From positions 1-64,000 of the forward strand of contig DAIOHK010000011.1 of NCBI GenBank assembly GCA_036744795.1: a stretch of 64,000 bases of DNA, written 5' to 3'. This DNA comes from UBA5486 sp036744795. GTDB lineage: Bacteria; Bacillota; UBA4882; UBA10575. The notes under the pieces were generated by a model, which made no database searches, was not told the origin of the DNA, and saw nothing but the letters and a program-made list of their open reading frames with translations. The position numbers and the translations under genes were made by a program. Each line of letters begins with the position of its first letter. Within the stretch, counting starts at the first letter, position 1. This document shows positions 17,940 to 26,145 of this stretch, piece by piece.

Positions 17940-19304
17940 TTACTTATTTTCTAATATCTCTCCATTACTCTCAATTACTCTTTTATACCAATAACCGGAA
18001 TCTTTAATTATCCGTTTTTGGGTCTGAAAATCTACGTGAATCAAGCCAAATCGGTCATTATAACCACGTGCCCATTCAAAATTATCTAGCAGTGACCAAT
18101 GAAAATATCCCTGAATATCTACTCCATCCTTAATAGCTCTTTCCAGTTCCAATAAATACCGATGGGTAAAATCAATCCGCTGCGGATCATGAACTTCCCC
18201 GTCCAGAGAAGGCCAATCCTCATTAGAAAGACCATTTTCCATAATAATTACTGGTTTTTGGTATCTTTCATAGAAAAAGCGGGGACCCCAATAAAGAGCT
18301 TGTGGAGTAACCGGCCAATCAATCGCAGTTCTAGGATAACCCGCATCAAGTTTAACCTCTTCTGGTTGACCATTCAATCCAGCCCGGACTGTTTTTCCTT
18401 GATAAATATTTACGCCAAAAAAATCCAAAGGCTGGTTAATTGTTTCCAGATCGCTTTCCTTAATCGTAGGTAAGTACTCTGCCAAAACTTTAAGTCCATC
18501 TTCAGGATAGCTACCCAAAAAAACCGGATCCATCCACCATGAATTAGACCAGACAAACCGGTCTTTCAAAGTTGTAAAAGCCGAAAGACGAGCAGCATCA
18601 ATATCTTCCTTAGAATCAGTTTCTGGGATTACCGTACTTCCCACTGGAGCATAACCAATTTTACACTGTTTCTTAGAAAAACTCCTAATTACTTGTACAC
18701 TTAGTCCATGAGCCAATAAGGCATGATGTCCAGCACTTAGAATTTCATTAATTGATAGTTTTAAGCCTGGGGCATGAACCCCATTATAATGGCCTAAACC
18801 TATGAAACATTGTGGTTCGTTTAAAGTCATCCAATGCTCTACGCGGTCTGATAACCTCTCTACAACTACTTTAGTATATTCCGCAAACCAGTTTGGGCTC
18901 TCTGGATTAAGCCAGCCACCCCTCTTATATAGTTCAAAAGGATAATCCCAATGAAAAAGAGTAACAAAAGGTTTTATCCCATTATTCAGTAATTCATCAA
19001 CTAACCGGTCGTAAAAATCCAAACCTTCTTTTTTTACCTGTCCCACTCCCTCGGGTAGCACCCGTGGCCAGGAGATAGAGAAACGATAAGCCTGTAAACC
19101 AAGAGCCTTCATTAATTGGACATCTTCCTGATACCGATGGTAGTGGTCACATGCAACATCTCCATTATGTTTTTGGAAAACCGTTTCTGGTTTCTGACAA
19201 AAAGTATCCCAAACAGATAACCCTTTTCCATCCTCATAAGCTGCCCCTTCAATCTGATATGATGCAGTAGCTGCACCCCAAATAAACTTCTCCGGAAAAC
19301 CCAT
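17940..19304 (-). CDS. Beta-glucosidase, GH1
   Basis: This 454-residue cytoplasmic GH1 enzyme hydrolyses beta-glucosides and possibly beta-galactosides. The N-terminal signature FIWGAATASYQIEGA is at about 7-21. The acid/base Glu is in TLNEPQ (about 164) and the nucleophile Glu in IIMENG (about 355). WSLLDNFEWARGY near 410 forms the sugar subsite. Length is typical for the family. No signal peptide is present and the protein lacks phospho-glycoside features that I can assign, so action on imported free oligosaccharides is likely. An ATG start has AGGAGGGG seven bases upstream. It stands alone with its own terminator. Confidence 0.92.
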   Translation of the reverse strand: MGFPEKFIWGAATASYQIEGAAYEDGKGLSVWDTFCQKPETVFQKHNGDVACDHYHRYQEDVQLMKALGLQAYRFSISWPRVLPEGVGQVKKEGLDFYDRLVDELLNNGIKPFVTLFHWDYPFELYKRGGWLNPESPNWFAEYTKVVVERLSDRVEHWMTLNEPQCFIGLGHYNGVHAPGLKLSINEILSAGHHALLAHGLSVQVIRSFSKKQCKIGYAPVGSTVIPETDSKEDIDAARLSAFTTLKDRFVWSNSWWMDPVFLGSYPEDGLKVLAEYLPTIKESDLETINQPLDFFGVNIYQGKTVRAGLNGQPEEVKLDAGYPRTAIDWPVTPQALYWGPRFFYERYQKPVIIMENGLSNEDWPSLDGEVHDPQRIDFTHRYLLELERAIKDGVDIQGYFHWSLLDNFEWARGYNDRFGLIHVDFQTQKRIIKDSGYWYKRVIESNGEILENK

Positions 19305-19418
19305 TCATACCCCTCCTACACGCTCTTCTAATTTCTTTCAATTAATATTATAGTTTAACTTTTCACTTTTGTCACTTTGTAAAGAAACTGCTTCGCCAAA
19401 TAAAAACTTCTCTTCACC

Positions 19419-21170
19419 CTAAACAGTTCCACACTCGCTTGCCACCGGTAGGGTAAAAATAAATACTGCCCCCTCCCCCTCTTCACCCTCGACCCAGACT
19501 TTTCCCCTATAACCTTCAACGATCCGGCGAACAATTGAAAGTCCTAATCCTGTTCCGCCCATCGCTCTTGATCTTGCTTTATCAATCCGATAAAAGCGTT
19601 CAAAGATTCTCTCTCTTTCCCGTAACGGAATGCCCGGTCCTTCATCTGCAATTGAAACCTGAACTACCGTATCTTTTCTCCTCACCTTAATTGTAATCGA
19701 TCCCTCTTTAGGTGAATACTTATCGGCATTTTCTAATAAATTGATTAAAACTTGACGGACCCGGTCTTCTTGAGCAGCAATATCTGGAAGCACAGGGGGA
19801 AGATCGAGGATAATTTTCCGACTTTCATCGGCAAATAATTGTGTAACCGTATTTTTTATTAGTTCTTTTAGGAAAAAAGGCTTATAAGCATCACTAAATC
19901 CTTTGCCTTCATCTAATTGGGCCAAGATCAATAGATCATTAACAATATAAGACATCCGATGACTCTCATTGAAGATTTCTTCTAAAAAGTGTTTTTGCAT
20001 GACCTCCGTTACTTCCTGGTCTAACAAGGTCTCAACCAATGCTCGAATCGAAGTAACCGGAGTACGTAATTCATGAGAAACATTGGCAACAAAATCTTGC
20101 CTTACTTGCTCCAAACGGCGAAGTTTAGTAATATCACGGAGCAGTACTAAAGCCTTTGTATCATTTTCAAAAGGAGCAACCAATGCCTGTATATATTTAG
20201 TTCCAGAAATCCTAGTCTGAAATTCCCCAGTAACCTGAAGTTTTTTCTCCATCGCCTCTTTGATAAGATCTTCAAGTTCAGTGTTGATAAAAAGCTCGGG
20301 GATGCTTTTATTTAATACCCTTTCTCTCTCTAAATGGAGTATACTCTCGGTCGCTTTGTTAATCAGTTGTAAGCGTAATAATTTATCAAAGACCATAATC
20401 CCATCTTCTAAGGTTTCTAGTACTACTTCCAATTTCATCTTCTCTTCCCGAAAACGTGAAATTGACTGTGCTTGTTTCGATGCCATCTCATTTAGTGCTA
20501 AACCTAACCTTCCCATCTCATTATTACCTAAATCTCGTACTCTACATGTTAGTTCTCCATTCGCTACCAGAAGAGCCATATTCTCCAGCTCCTGTAAGGG
20601 AAAGAGGATTTTTGTTATAATCAAAACACTGGTTAGAATGGTACCAATTCCGATTAATGTTAGGATCAGAGCAAAAGAACGACTGCCAGTAGCTTGGATC
20701 GCTTCTAATTCTTGTGGTGACTGTTCGATCAGTAGTACACCAGTAAATTCCCCGCTTACCTCCAAGGGTAAATAATATTGCCATTTAAGAAAATGGAGAG
20801 AATCTTCATCTTTTAACATTACATTGAATTTCTCTCCGTTTTTAATTCTTTCTAATTTATGTTCATCGATGGCTGCAAATTGGTTACGAGAAAACCATTC
20901 TTTTCCTTCTTCACTAAGAAGAGTTATCTCAGTTTCAGAAATTCTACTTAAATCGGAAATACTCTTCTTAAGCGCCTCCATACTCCCTTCTGATTCGAGC
21001 GTTTTCACCACTTCATACCCGACAAGTTTACCAATTTTTTCTAACTTGCGACGGTAAATAATTTCTAAAGCTAAATCTCTATTAATCCACCAAGAACCAA
21101 CAATGATAATTGCGGCTAAAAAAAGTAAACACAAGTTAATAAAGACTAGTTGAGAACGGGACTGTTTCAT
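19419..21170 (-). CDS. phoR: Phosphate-sensing histidine kinase, PhoR type
   Basis: This protein of about 583 residues has membrane segments at about 10-32 and 165-190 flanking a short extracytoplasmic domain, then HAMP (about 190-240), PAS (about 250-350), HisKA with SHELRTPVTSIR (phospho-accepting His, about 367) and an ATPase domain with N-box NLLENADKYS, ADEGPGIP and GGTGLGLSIV. It phosphorylates the adjacent PhoP. The ATG at 21170 is preferred because AGGTGG lies five bases upstream; a GTG three codons earlier directly abuts the phoP stop. Placement at the end of pstCAB-phoU-phoP supports a phosphate role. Confidence 0.92.
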   Translation of the reverse strand: MKQSRSQLVFINLCLLFLAAIIIVGSWWINRDLALEIIYRRKLEKIGKLVGYEVVKTLESEGSMEALKKSISDLSRISETEITLLSEEGKEWFSRNQFAAIDEHKLERIKNGEKFNVMLKDEDSLHFLKWQYYLPLEVSGEFTGVLLIEQSPQELEAIQATGSRSFALILTLIGIGTILTSVLIITKILFPLQELENMALLVANGELTCRVRDLGNNEMGRLGLALNEMASKQAQSISRFREEKMKLEVVLETLEDGIMVFDKLLRLQLINKATESILHLERERVLNKSIPELFINTELEDLIKEAMEKKLQVTGEFQTRISGTKYIQALVAPFENDTKALVLLRDITKLRRLEQVRQDFVANVSHELRTPVTSIRALVETLLDQEVTEVMQKHFLEEIFNESHRMSYIVNDLLILAQLDEGKGFSDAYKPFFLKELIKNTVTQLFADESRKIILDLPPVLPDIAAQEDRVRQVLINLLENADKYSPKEGSITIKVRRKDTVVQVSIADEGPGIPLRERERIFERFYRIDKARSRAMGGTGLGLSIVRRIVEGYRGKVWVEGEEGEGAVFIFTLPVASECGTV

Positions 21171-21179
21171 CTTTGCCAC

Positions 21180-21872
21180 CTACTCATCACGGTGAAATTT
21201 ATAGCCGCTTCCTCTAACCGTTAGGATATAATAAGGGTTTCCAGGATCCGGTTCGATCTTCTCACGTAACCAACGGATATGAACATCAACAGTCCGCGGA
21301 TCACCGTAAAAATCGGGACCCCAAACCCGATCTAGCAATAGATCTCGAGTAAGAACACGACCAGCATTACTAATCAAAACTTTTAATAATTGATACTCCT
21401 TGGCTGTCAATTCCTTCTTTTCTTCTTTAACCCAGACTTCTTGCCCCCAAAGATCAATTTTAATATCTCCATTTTGTAGAAACTGTCTGTTTCTCCCTTG
21501 TTCGGCCTGGGTCACCCTTCGTAAAACCGTCTTAATTCTAGCCATTAGCTCCCGCATACTGAAAGGTTTTGTGATATAATCATCAGCACCAAGTTCTAAT
21601 CCAAGAACACGGTCAATCTCTCCTTCTTTTGCTGTTAACATTATAATCGGTACTTGCGATTGACTACGTATCCTACGACAAACTTCCATTCCATCAATTC
21701 CCGGCAACATCAGATCTAAAATAATTAAATCTGGATTTTGCGACCGAAATAATTCCAAGCCCGCTTCCCCATCGCCTGCAATTTGTGTTTCATAACCTTC
21801 TTTTTGTAAATTGAAAGCAATTGTCTCCGCAATGATCGCCTCATCTTCCACAATCAAAATTTTTTTTCCCAT
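21180..21872 (-). CDS. phoP: Phosphate response regulator, PhoP/PhoB type
   Basis: This 230-residue OmpR-family regulator has a receiver domain (residues 1-120; phosphorylated Asp in LIILDLMLPG near 53, conserved Lys in ITKPFS near 103) and a C-terminal winged helix (about 130-228, TAKEYQLLKVL and RTVDVHIRWLREKIE). It most likely binds the Pho box between pstC and pstS. It is one of five to six genes in a row and is closely followed by phoR. Confidence 0.93.
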   Translation of the reverse strand: MGKKILIVEDEAIIAETIAFNLQKEGYETQIAGDGEAGLELFRSQNPDLIILDLMLPGIDGMEVCRRIRSQSQVPIIMLTAKEGEIDRVLGLELGADDYITKPFSMRELMARIKTVLRRVTQAEQGRNRQFLQNGDIKIDLWGQEVWVKEEKKELTAKEYQLLKVLISNAGRVLTRDLLLDRVWGPDFYGDPRTVDVHIRWLREKIEPDPGNPYYILTVRGSGYKFHRDE

Positions 21873-21885
21873 TTAGTCACCTCTT

Positions 21886-22542
21886 TTAATATTTTCCCCG
21901 CACTCCAGTAACTAGATAAATAACGCGTTCTCCGATGTTGGTCGCATGATCGCCAACTCGTTCTAAAAATCTAGCCACAAAAAGCAGGTTCATGATTTGA
22001 ATAATGATTTCACGGTCAGTTTCTTTTTTTATTAAATCAGTTAATTCTAAAAAAAGGTCTTCATACAGGCGGTCAATAATATCATCCTGCAAACAAACCT
22101 CTTTGGCTTGGTCCGCATCACGATCAACAAAAGCTTTCAATCCTTCCCGTACCATGTTTTCCACCGCCTTCGCCATCTCGGGAATATCAATCAATGGTTT
22201 AATTAATTGCGCCTCTCCGATTCGGATAGTAATCTCCGCAATATTTGTGCTATGATCGGCAATCCGTTCCAAATCAGTTGAAGTTTTTAGCACGGTACTG
22301 ATTACTCGCAGGTCTTTGGCTAGCGGTTGTTGTAAAGCAATTAATTTTATACAATCCGTCTCCAGTTTCAAATCCATCTGGTCAAACAAATCATCTTCTT
22401 TTATAATTTTTCCCGCCAATGCCAAATCTTGTCGGGCTAGGGATTCTACAGCTAAATGTAGTATATCACAAACGTTAACCCCCATCCGAAGCAATTGCCG
22501 TTCTAAACTTTCTAACTCCTGATCAAAATGTATCCTCTGCAT
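21886..22542 (-). CDS. phoU: Phosphate uptake and signalling regulator PhoU
   Basis: This 218-residue all-helical protein consists of two PhoU three-helix repeats. Metal-binding-type motifs ERIADHSTNIAE (about 92) and ERVGDHATNIGE (about 193) are both intact. PhoU connects the Pst transporter to PhoR and represses signalling when phosphate is plentiful. It lies 26 bases after pstB in a single operon. Confidence 0.95.
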   Translation of the reverse strand: MQRIHFDQELESLERQLLRMGVNVCDILHLAVESLARQDLALAGKIIKEDDLFDQMDLKLETDCIKLIALQQPLAKDLRVISTVLKTSTDLERIADHSTNIAEITIRIGEAQLIKPLIDIPEMAKAVENMVREGLKAFVDRDADQAKEVCLQDDIIDRLYEDLFLELTDLIKKETDREIIIQIMNLLFVARFLERVGDHATNIGERVIYLVTGVRGKY

Positions 22543-22568
22543 TAAATTCCCCCCGTTCTCAATTAACT

Positions 22569-23342
22569 TTAACCAAACCGACCAGTCAAGTAGTTTTCGG
22601 TCTCCTTTTGCCTTGGGTTGGTCATAATCTCTTCCGTAGGACCATACTCAATCACTTTTCCTAAAAGGAAAAAACCCAGTACTTGTGATACTCTCGCTGC
22701 TTGTTGTAGATTGTGGGTAACCATAATAATCGTATATTTCTTTTTTAGTTCGAGAATTAACTCCTCGATTTTACCTGTAGAAATTGGATCTAGTGCCGAA
22801 CACGGTTCATCCATTAAAAGAACCTCCGGTTCAACCGCAAGCAACCTAGCAATACATAATCTCTGTTGTTGCCCTCCTGATAAGCGGAGAGCCGACTGGT
22901 GAAGTCGATCTTTAACTTCATCCCATAACGCTGCTTGTTTTAGACTTTTTTCTACAATTTCATTAAGGCGGCGGCGATCTTTCAACCCATGGATTCGTGG
23001 ACCATAGGCAATGTTATCATAAACCGACATCGGAAAAGGATTCGGTTTTTGAAAAACCATCCCTACCTTCTTTCGCAACTCGATCAAGTCAGTTTTTTCA
23101 TCATAGATATTCTTACTATCAAGATAAAGTCCACCGGAGATTTTCACGCCAGGGATTAAATCATTCATACGGTTTAATGAGCGTAAGAAAGTTGTTTTAC
23201 CACAACCAGAGGGACCAATCAAAGCCGTAATCGTATTGTCAGGGATTTTGATATTTATCTGGTGTAAGGCTTGAAAAGCGCCATAAAAAAGATTAAAAGC
23301 AGCCGCTTCGATCTTACAGACCCGTTCTCTCAACTCATCCAT
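22569..23342 (-). CDS. pstB: Phosphate ABC transporter ATP-binding protein PstB
   Basis: This 257-residue ABC ATPase has Walker A GPSGCGKTT (about 43), Q-loop MVFQKPNPFPMS (about 96, the NPFPMS stretch is typical of PstB), signature LSGGQQQRL (about 154) and Walker B VLLMDEPCSALDP. It powers phosphate import through PstA and PstC. It overlaps the end of pstA by eight bases, so it is translationally coupled. Confidence 0.97.
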   Translation of the reverse strand: MDELRERVCKIEAAAFNLFYGAFQALHQINIKIPDNTITALIGPSGCGKTTFLRSLNRMNDLIPGVKISGGLYLDSKNIYDEKTDLIELRKKVGMVFQKPNPFPMSVYDNIAYGPRIHGLKDRRRLNEIVEKSLKQAALWDEVKDRLHQSALRLSGGQQQRLCIARLLAVEPEVLLMDEPCSALDPISTGKIEELILELKKKYTIIMVTHNLQQAARVSQVLGFFLLGKVIEYGPTEEIMTNPRQKETENYLTGRFG

Positions 23343-24198
23343 TATTATATCGTCCTTTCTTTCCTGAATTCCATGGTGAAAAGGAATTCCCTACTATTTG
23401 AGCGATTACCGTAAGTACAAGAATCCCGATCAGCAGGACCGTCGCTGTAGTATAAGCTCCTGATAGGGAGATCCCTTCACCAGCCAGCGTATAAAGGTGT
23501 AGAGTCATGGGACGGCATGGTTGCATAATATTGGTCGGCAAATGTAAAGCACCTCCTACTGTAAGATAGACGGCAGCTGTTTCACCTACGATCCGGCCCA
23601 TTCCTAGAATAACCCCGGTAATAATCCCTGAGGAAGCAGTGGGCAAAACTACTTTTTTTATCGTCTGCCATTTAGTAACTCCTAGGGCTAGGCTCCCCTC
23701 TCGATAGGAATCAGGTACAGCGGCCAAAGCCTCTTCTGCGGTACGGATAATAGTAGGTAAAACCATTAACGCTAGTGTTAAGCCACCGGAAAGAATTGAC
23801 CATCTAAATTTTAGATGTACGACAAAAAAAGCAAAACCAAAAAGGCCGAAAACAATTGACGGTATACCAGCCAAATTTGCCGTAAAATAGTGGATGATTC
23901 TTACCAACAAGCCTTTTTTTGTATATTCATTAAGATAAATAGCAGCTCCCACTCCAACCGGTACTGCTAAAAATAAAGAAGTGATCAATAGCCAGAATGT
24001 CCCGACAATCGTTGGAAAAATACCACCATCTTTCCCCATATTCCGCGGCGAATCCAACAAATAATTAAATGAGAGATGAGGCAATCCCTCTTTTAAAACA
24101 TGGACGACAATTACCAAAAGACTAACCAGAGTTACCATTGCCGTTATCCCTAAAAAAATAAAAGCTATTTTTTCTGTGATTTTTACCCTTTTTCTCAT
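23335..24198 (-). CDS. pstA: Phosphate ABC transporter permease PstA
   Basis: This 287-residue inner-membrane permease has about six membrane segments and the PstA/PstC permease motif SLALGVTKWQTIKKVVLP at about 172-189, followed by GIITGVILGMGRIVGETAA. Its start overlaps the stop of pstC by four bases (ATGA). Confidence 0.95.
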   Translation of the reverse strand: MRKRVKITEKIAFIFLGITAMVTLVSLLVIVVHVLKEGLPHLSFNYLLDSPRNMGKDGGIFPTIVGTFWLLITSLFLAVPVGVGAAIYLNEYTKKGLLVRIIHYFTANLAGIPSIVFGLFGFAFFVVHLKFRWSILSGGLTLALMVLPTIIRTAEEALAAVPDSYREGSLALGVTKWQTIKKVVLPTASSGIITGVILGMGRIVGETAAVYLTVGGALHLPTNIMQPCRPMTLHLYTLAGEGISLSGAYTTATVLLIGILVLTVIAQIVGNSFSPWNSGKKGRYNNG

Positions 24199-25058
24199 TT
24201 TAACTCTCCTCTGGTCCTTATTAACATTGCAATCGAGTTTACCAACATGATTAACAAAAACAGCACTGAACCAACAGCAAAAAGTGCTGTGGTATGCTCC
24301 TCAGAAGCATAGGACCATTCTGTTCCAATCGTACCAGTTAGCGTAACTCCGGGATCCAAAATTGATCCTGGGATTAGTGGTCGGTTTCCTGTTACCATGA
24401 TTACAGCCATCGTCTCGCCTAATGCTCTTCCGATGCCGAGGATTACAGCCGCAATAATCCCAGAGCGAGCCGCAGGAATTATTGCTCGATAGATAGTCTG
24501 CCAGTGGCTGGCCCCCAGTGCCAACGAAGCCTCTTTATAACTCTTTGGTACAGCTCTAATGGCATCTTCAGAAATAGAAATTATAGTTGGCAAGATCATA
24601 ATTGCGAGAATTATTCCGCCCGCAAGTAGGGAAAAGCCGAGTCCGCCAAAGTACCTTCTGATCGCTGGTACCAAAACAATTAACCCAAAAAAACCATATA
24701 CAACTGATGGAATGGCAGCTAGTAAAGAGAGGGCGGGTCTAAGCATCTTCGACCAAGTATCCGAAGCAATTTCCGAAAGAAAAATAGCACAACCTACCCC
24801 TAAAGGCACCGCTAGTAAAGTAGCAATTGCTGTTACGTAAAACGAACCGACAATTAAAGGAATTAAACCAAAAACTAAATCTCCAGGTAACCATCGTGTT
24901 CCAGCTAAAGTTTTAACTAAACCATATTTTTGCCAAAAAGGCCATCCACGACTAAAGACAAAAAACGTAATCAATATCACGCCTAAAACTGCCACCAAAG
25001 CAGTGCAGAATAAGAGGTTTTTTATAAACTTTTCCTTTAATAAGTACCATAATTGCAT
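24195..25058 (-). CDS. pstC: Phosphate ABC transporter permease PstC
   Basis: This 287-residue permease is the partner of PstA. It has an N-terminal membrane segment (about 13-36) and the motif SLALGASHWQTIYRAIIPAA at about 177-196, followed by GIIAAVILGIGRALGETMA. It is the first gene of the minus-strand pst-pho operon and starts 198 bases from the divergent pstS, with the shared Pho box between. Confidence 0.95.
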   Translation of the reverse strand: MQLWYLLKEKFIKNLLFCTALVAVLGVILITFFVFSRGWPFWQKYGLVKTLAGTRWLPGDLVFGLIPLIVGSFYVTAIATLLAVPLGVGCAIFLSEIASDTWSKMLRPALSLLAAIPSVVYGFFGLIVLVPAIRRYFGGLGFSLLAGGIILAIMILPTIISISEDAIRAVPKSYKEASLALGASHWQTIYRAIIPAARSGIIAAVILGIGRALGETMAVIMVTGNRPLIPGSILDPGVTLTGTIGTEWSYASEEHTTALFAVGSVLFLLIMLVNSIAMLIRTRGELK

Positions 25059-25109
25059 CAGAAAATTTGCCTCCTTCCCTTAACTTACATTAAGTTTAAA
25101 GGAGGATTA

Positions 25110-25153
25110 TTAAACCGTTCCTAAATCAGTATTAAGAACAGTTTAAGGATCCC
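25110..25153. promoter_or_regulatory. Pho box: four 11-base direct repeats between pstC and pstS
   Basis: TTAAACCGTTC, CTAAATCAGTA, TTAAGAACAGT and TTAAGGATCCC follow one another exactly at 11-base intervals. Each begins with a TTAA-like hexamer separated by five-base spacers, which is the arrangement of PhoP-binding boxes in Bacillus (TTAACA-like hexamers). A further pair, TTAACTTACAT and TAAGTTTAAAG, lies at about 25080-25101. The position suits control of both divergent transcripts. Confidence 0.7.
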
Positions 25154-25256
25154 TCTTTACCAGATAATTTAATTTTGATTTAATCTACTACTAAAGCCTG
25201 CTTAAAAAGAACACGTTATTCTGTAAATGAAGCAAATATAAAGGAGGTTTTCGTAA

Positions 25257-26075
25257 ATGAGTAAAAAAATTATATTCATTGTACTAATGTTAGTCGTCGT
25301 AGCTTTAATTAGTTTACATGGAAAAACAGGTGAATTAACAGGTAGTATTACGATTGCTGGTTCAACTTCAGTTCAGCCTTTAGCTGAGGAATTAGCACAA
25401 TTTTTTATGCAAAAGAATCCGCATGTACAAATTTTTGTCCAAGGTGGCGGTTCTTCCGCTGGTATTAAAGCTGCATTATTAGGTACGGCTGATATCGGTA
25501 ATTCTTCTAGAAATTTAAGACCCTCGGAGCAGTTGTATGCAACCACCATCGCTCTTGATGGTATTGCCATAGTCGTCAATCCTAATAATCAATTAGACGG
25601 AATGACCCTGCAACAAGTACAAGAAGTTTTTTCTGGAGAAGTTACCTCCTGGGAAAATCTTGGGGTTTCCTCTAAGAATTTGAGAAACAAAAACATTGTT
25701 CTTGTCAATCGAGAAACTGGTTCTGGTACACGTGGCGCTTTTGAAGAATTAGTAATGGAGCCGGTTAATAAAAGTCTGACGGTGAACGCTTTGGTTCAAG
25801 CACAAAATGGATCTGTCCAACAGGTAATACGTACTACTGAAGCAGCAATCGGTTATCTATCTCTTGGTTTTCTTGATGGTGTAAAGCCCCTCAAAATAAA
25901 TAGAGTTGCACCCACTGTTGAAAATATAATAAACGGTTCTTATAAAATCGCCCGGCCTTTCTTAATGACCACCAAAGAAAAACCTGCGGGTTTAGTAAAG
26001 GAATTTCTAGACTTTATCCTTAGCACCGAGGGTCAACAAATTATCGTAAATCAAGGTTACATTAGCGTACAGTAA
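25257..26075 (+). CDS. pstS: Phosphate-binding protein PstS
   Basis: This 272-residue exported protein captures phosphate for PstCAB. A signal peptide spans about 1-24. The phosphate-contact motif AGSTSVQPLAEELA is at about 34-47, and GGGSSAGIKA (about 62) and NRETGSGTRGAFEE (about 151) complete the site. There is no lipobox cysteine, unlike PstS of monoderm Firmicutes, so it is predicted to be free in a periplasm. AAAGGAGGT lies eight bases before the ATG. It is divergent from the other pst genes, and shares the Pho box. Confidence 0.93.
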   Translation: MSKKIIFIVLMLVVVALISLHGKTGELTGSITIAGSTSVQPLAEELAQFFMQKNPHVQIFVQGGGSSAGIKAALLGTADIGNSSRNLRPSEQLYATTIALDGIAIVVNPNNQLDGMTLQQVQEVFSGEVTSWENLGVSSKNLRNKNIVLVNRETGSGTRGAFEELVMEPVNKSLTVNALVQAQNGSVQQVIRTTEAAIGYLSLGFLDGVKPLKINRVAPTVENIINGSYKIARPFLMTTKEKPAGLVKEFLDFILSTEGQQIIVNQGYISVQ

Positions 26076-26081
26076 TCAAAG

Positions 26082-26129
26082 AAAATAAAAAGGAGCAGAA
26101 AATTTGAACTCTCTGCTCCTTTTTATTTT
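26082..26129. terminator. Bidirectional terminator between pstS and pckG
   Basis: Two perfect 18-base inverted arms, AAAATAAAAAGGAGCAGA and its complement, enclose a 12-base loop and provide T-runs on both strands. They separate the convergent pstS and PEP carboxykinase genes. Confidence 0.85.
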
Positions 26130-26145
26130 ATATTAGCTTATCTTC

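Noticed and set aside
20260..20775. Plus-strand frame of 171 residues opposite phoR
   Set aside because: Serine-rich composition is typical of antisense reading of a kinase gene; no promoter or ribosome-binding site is seen.
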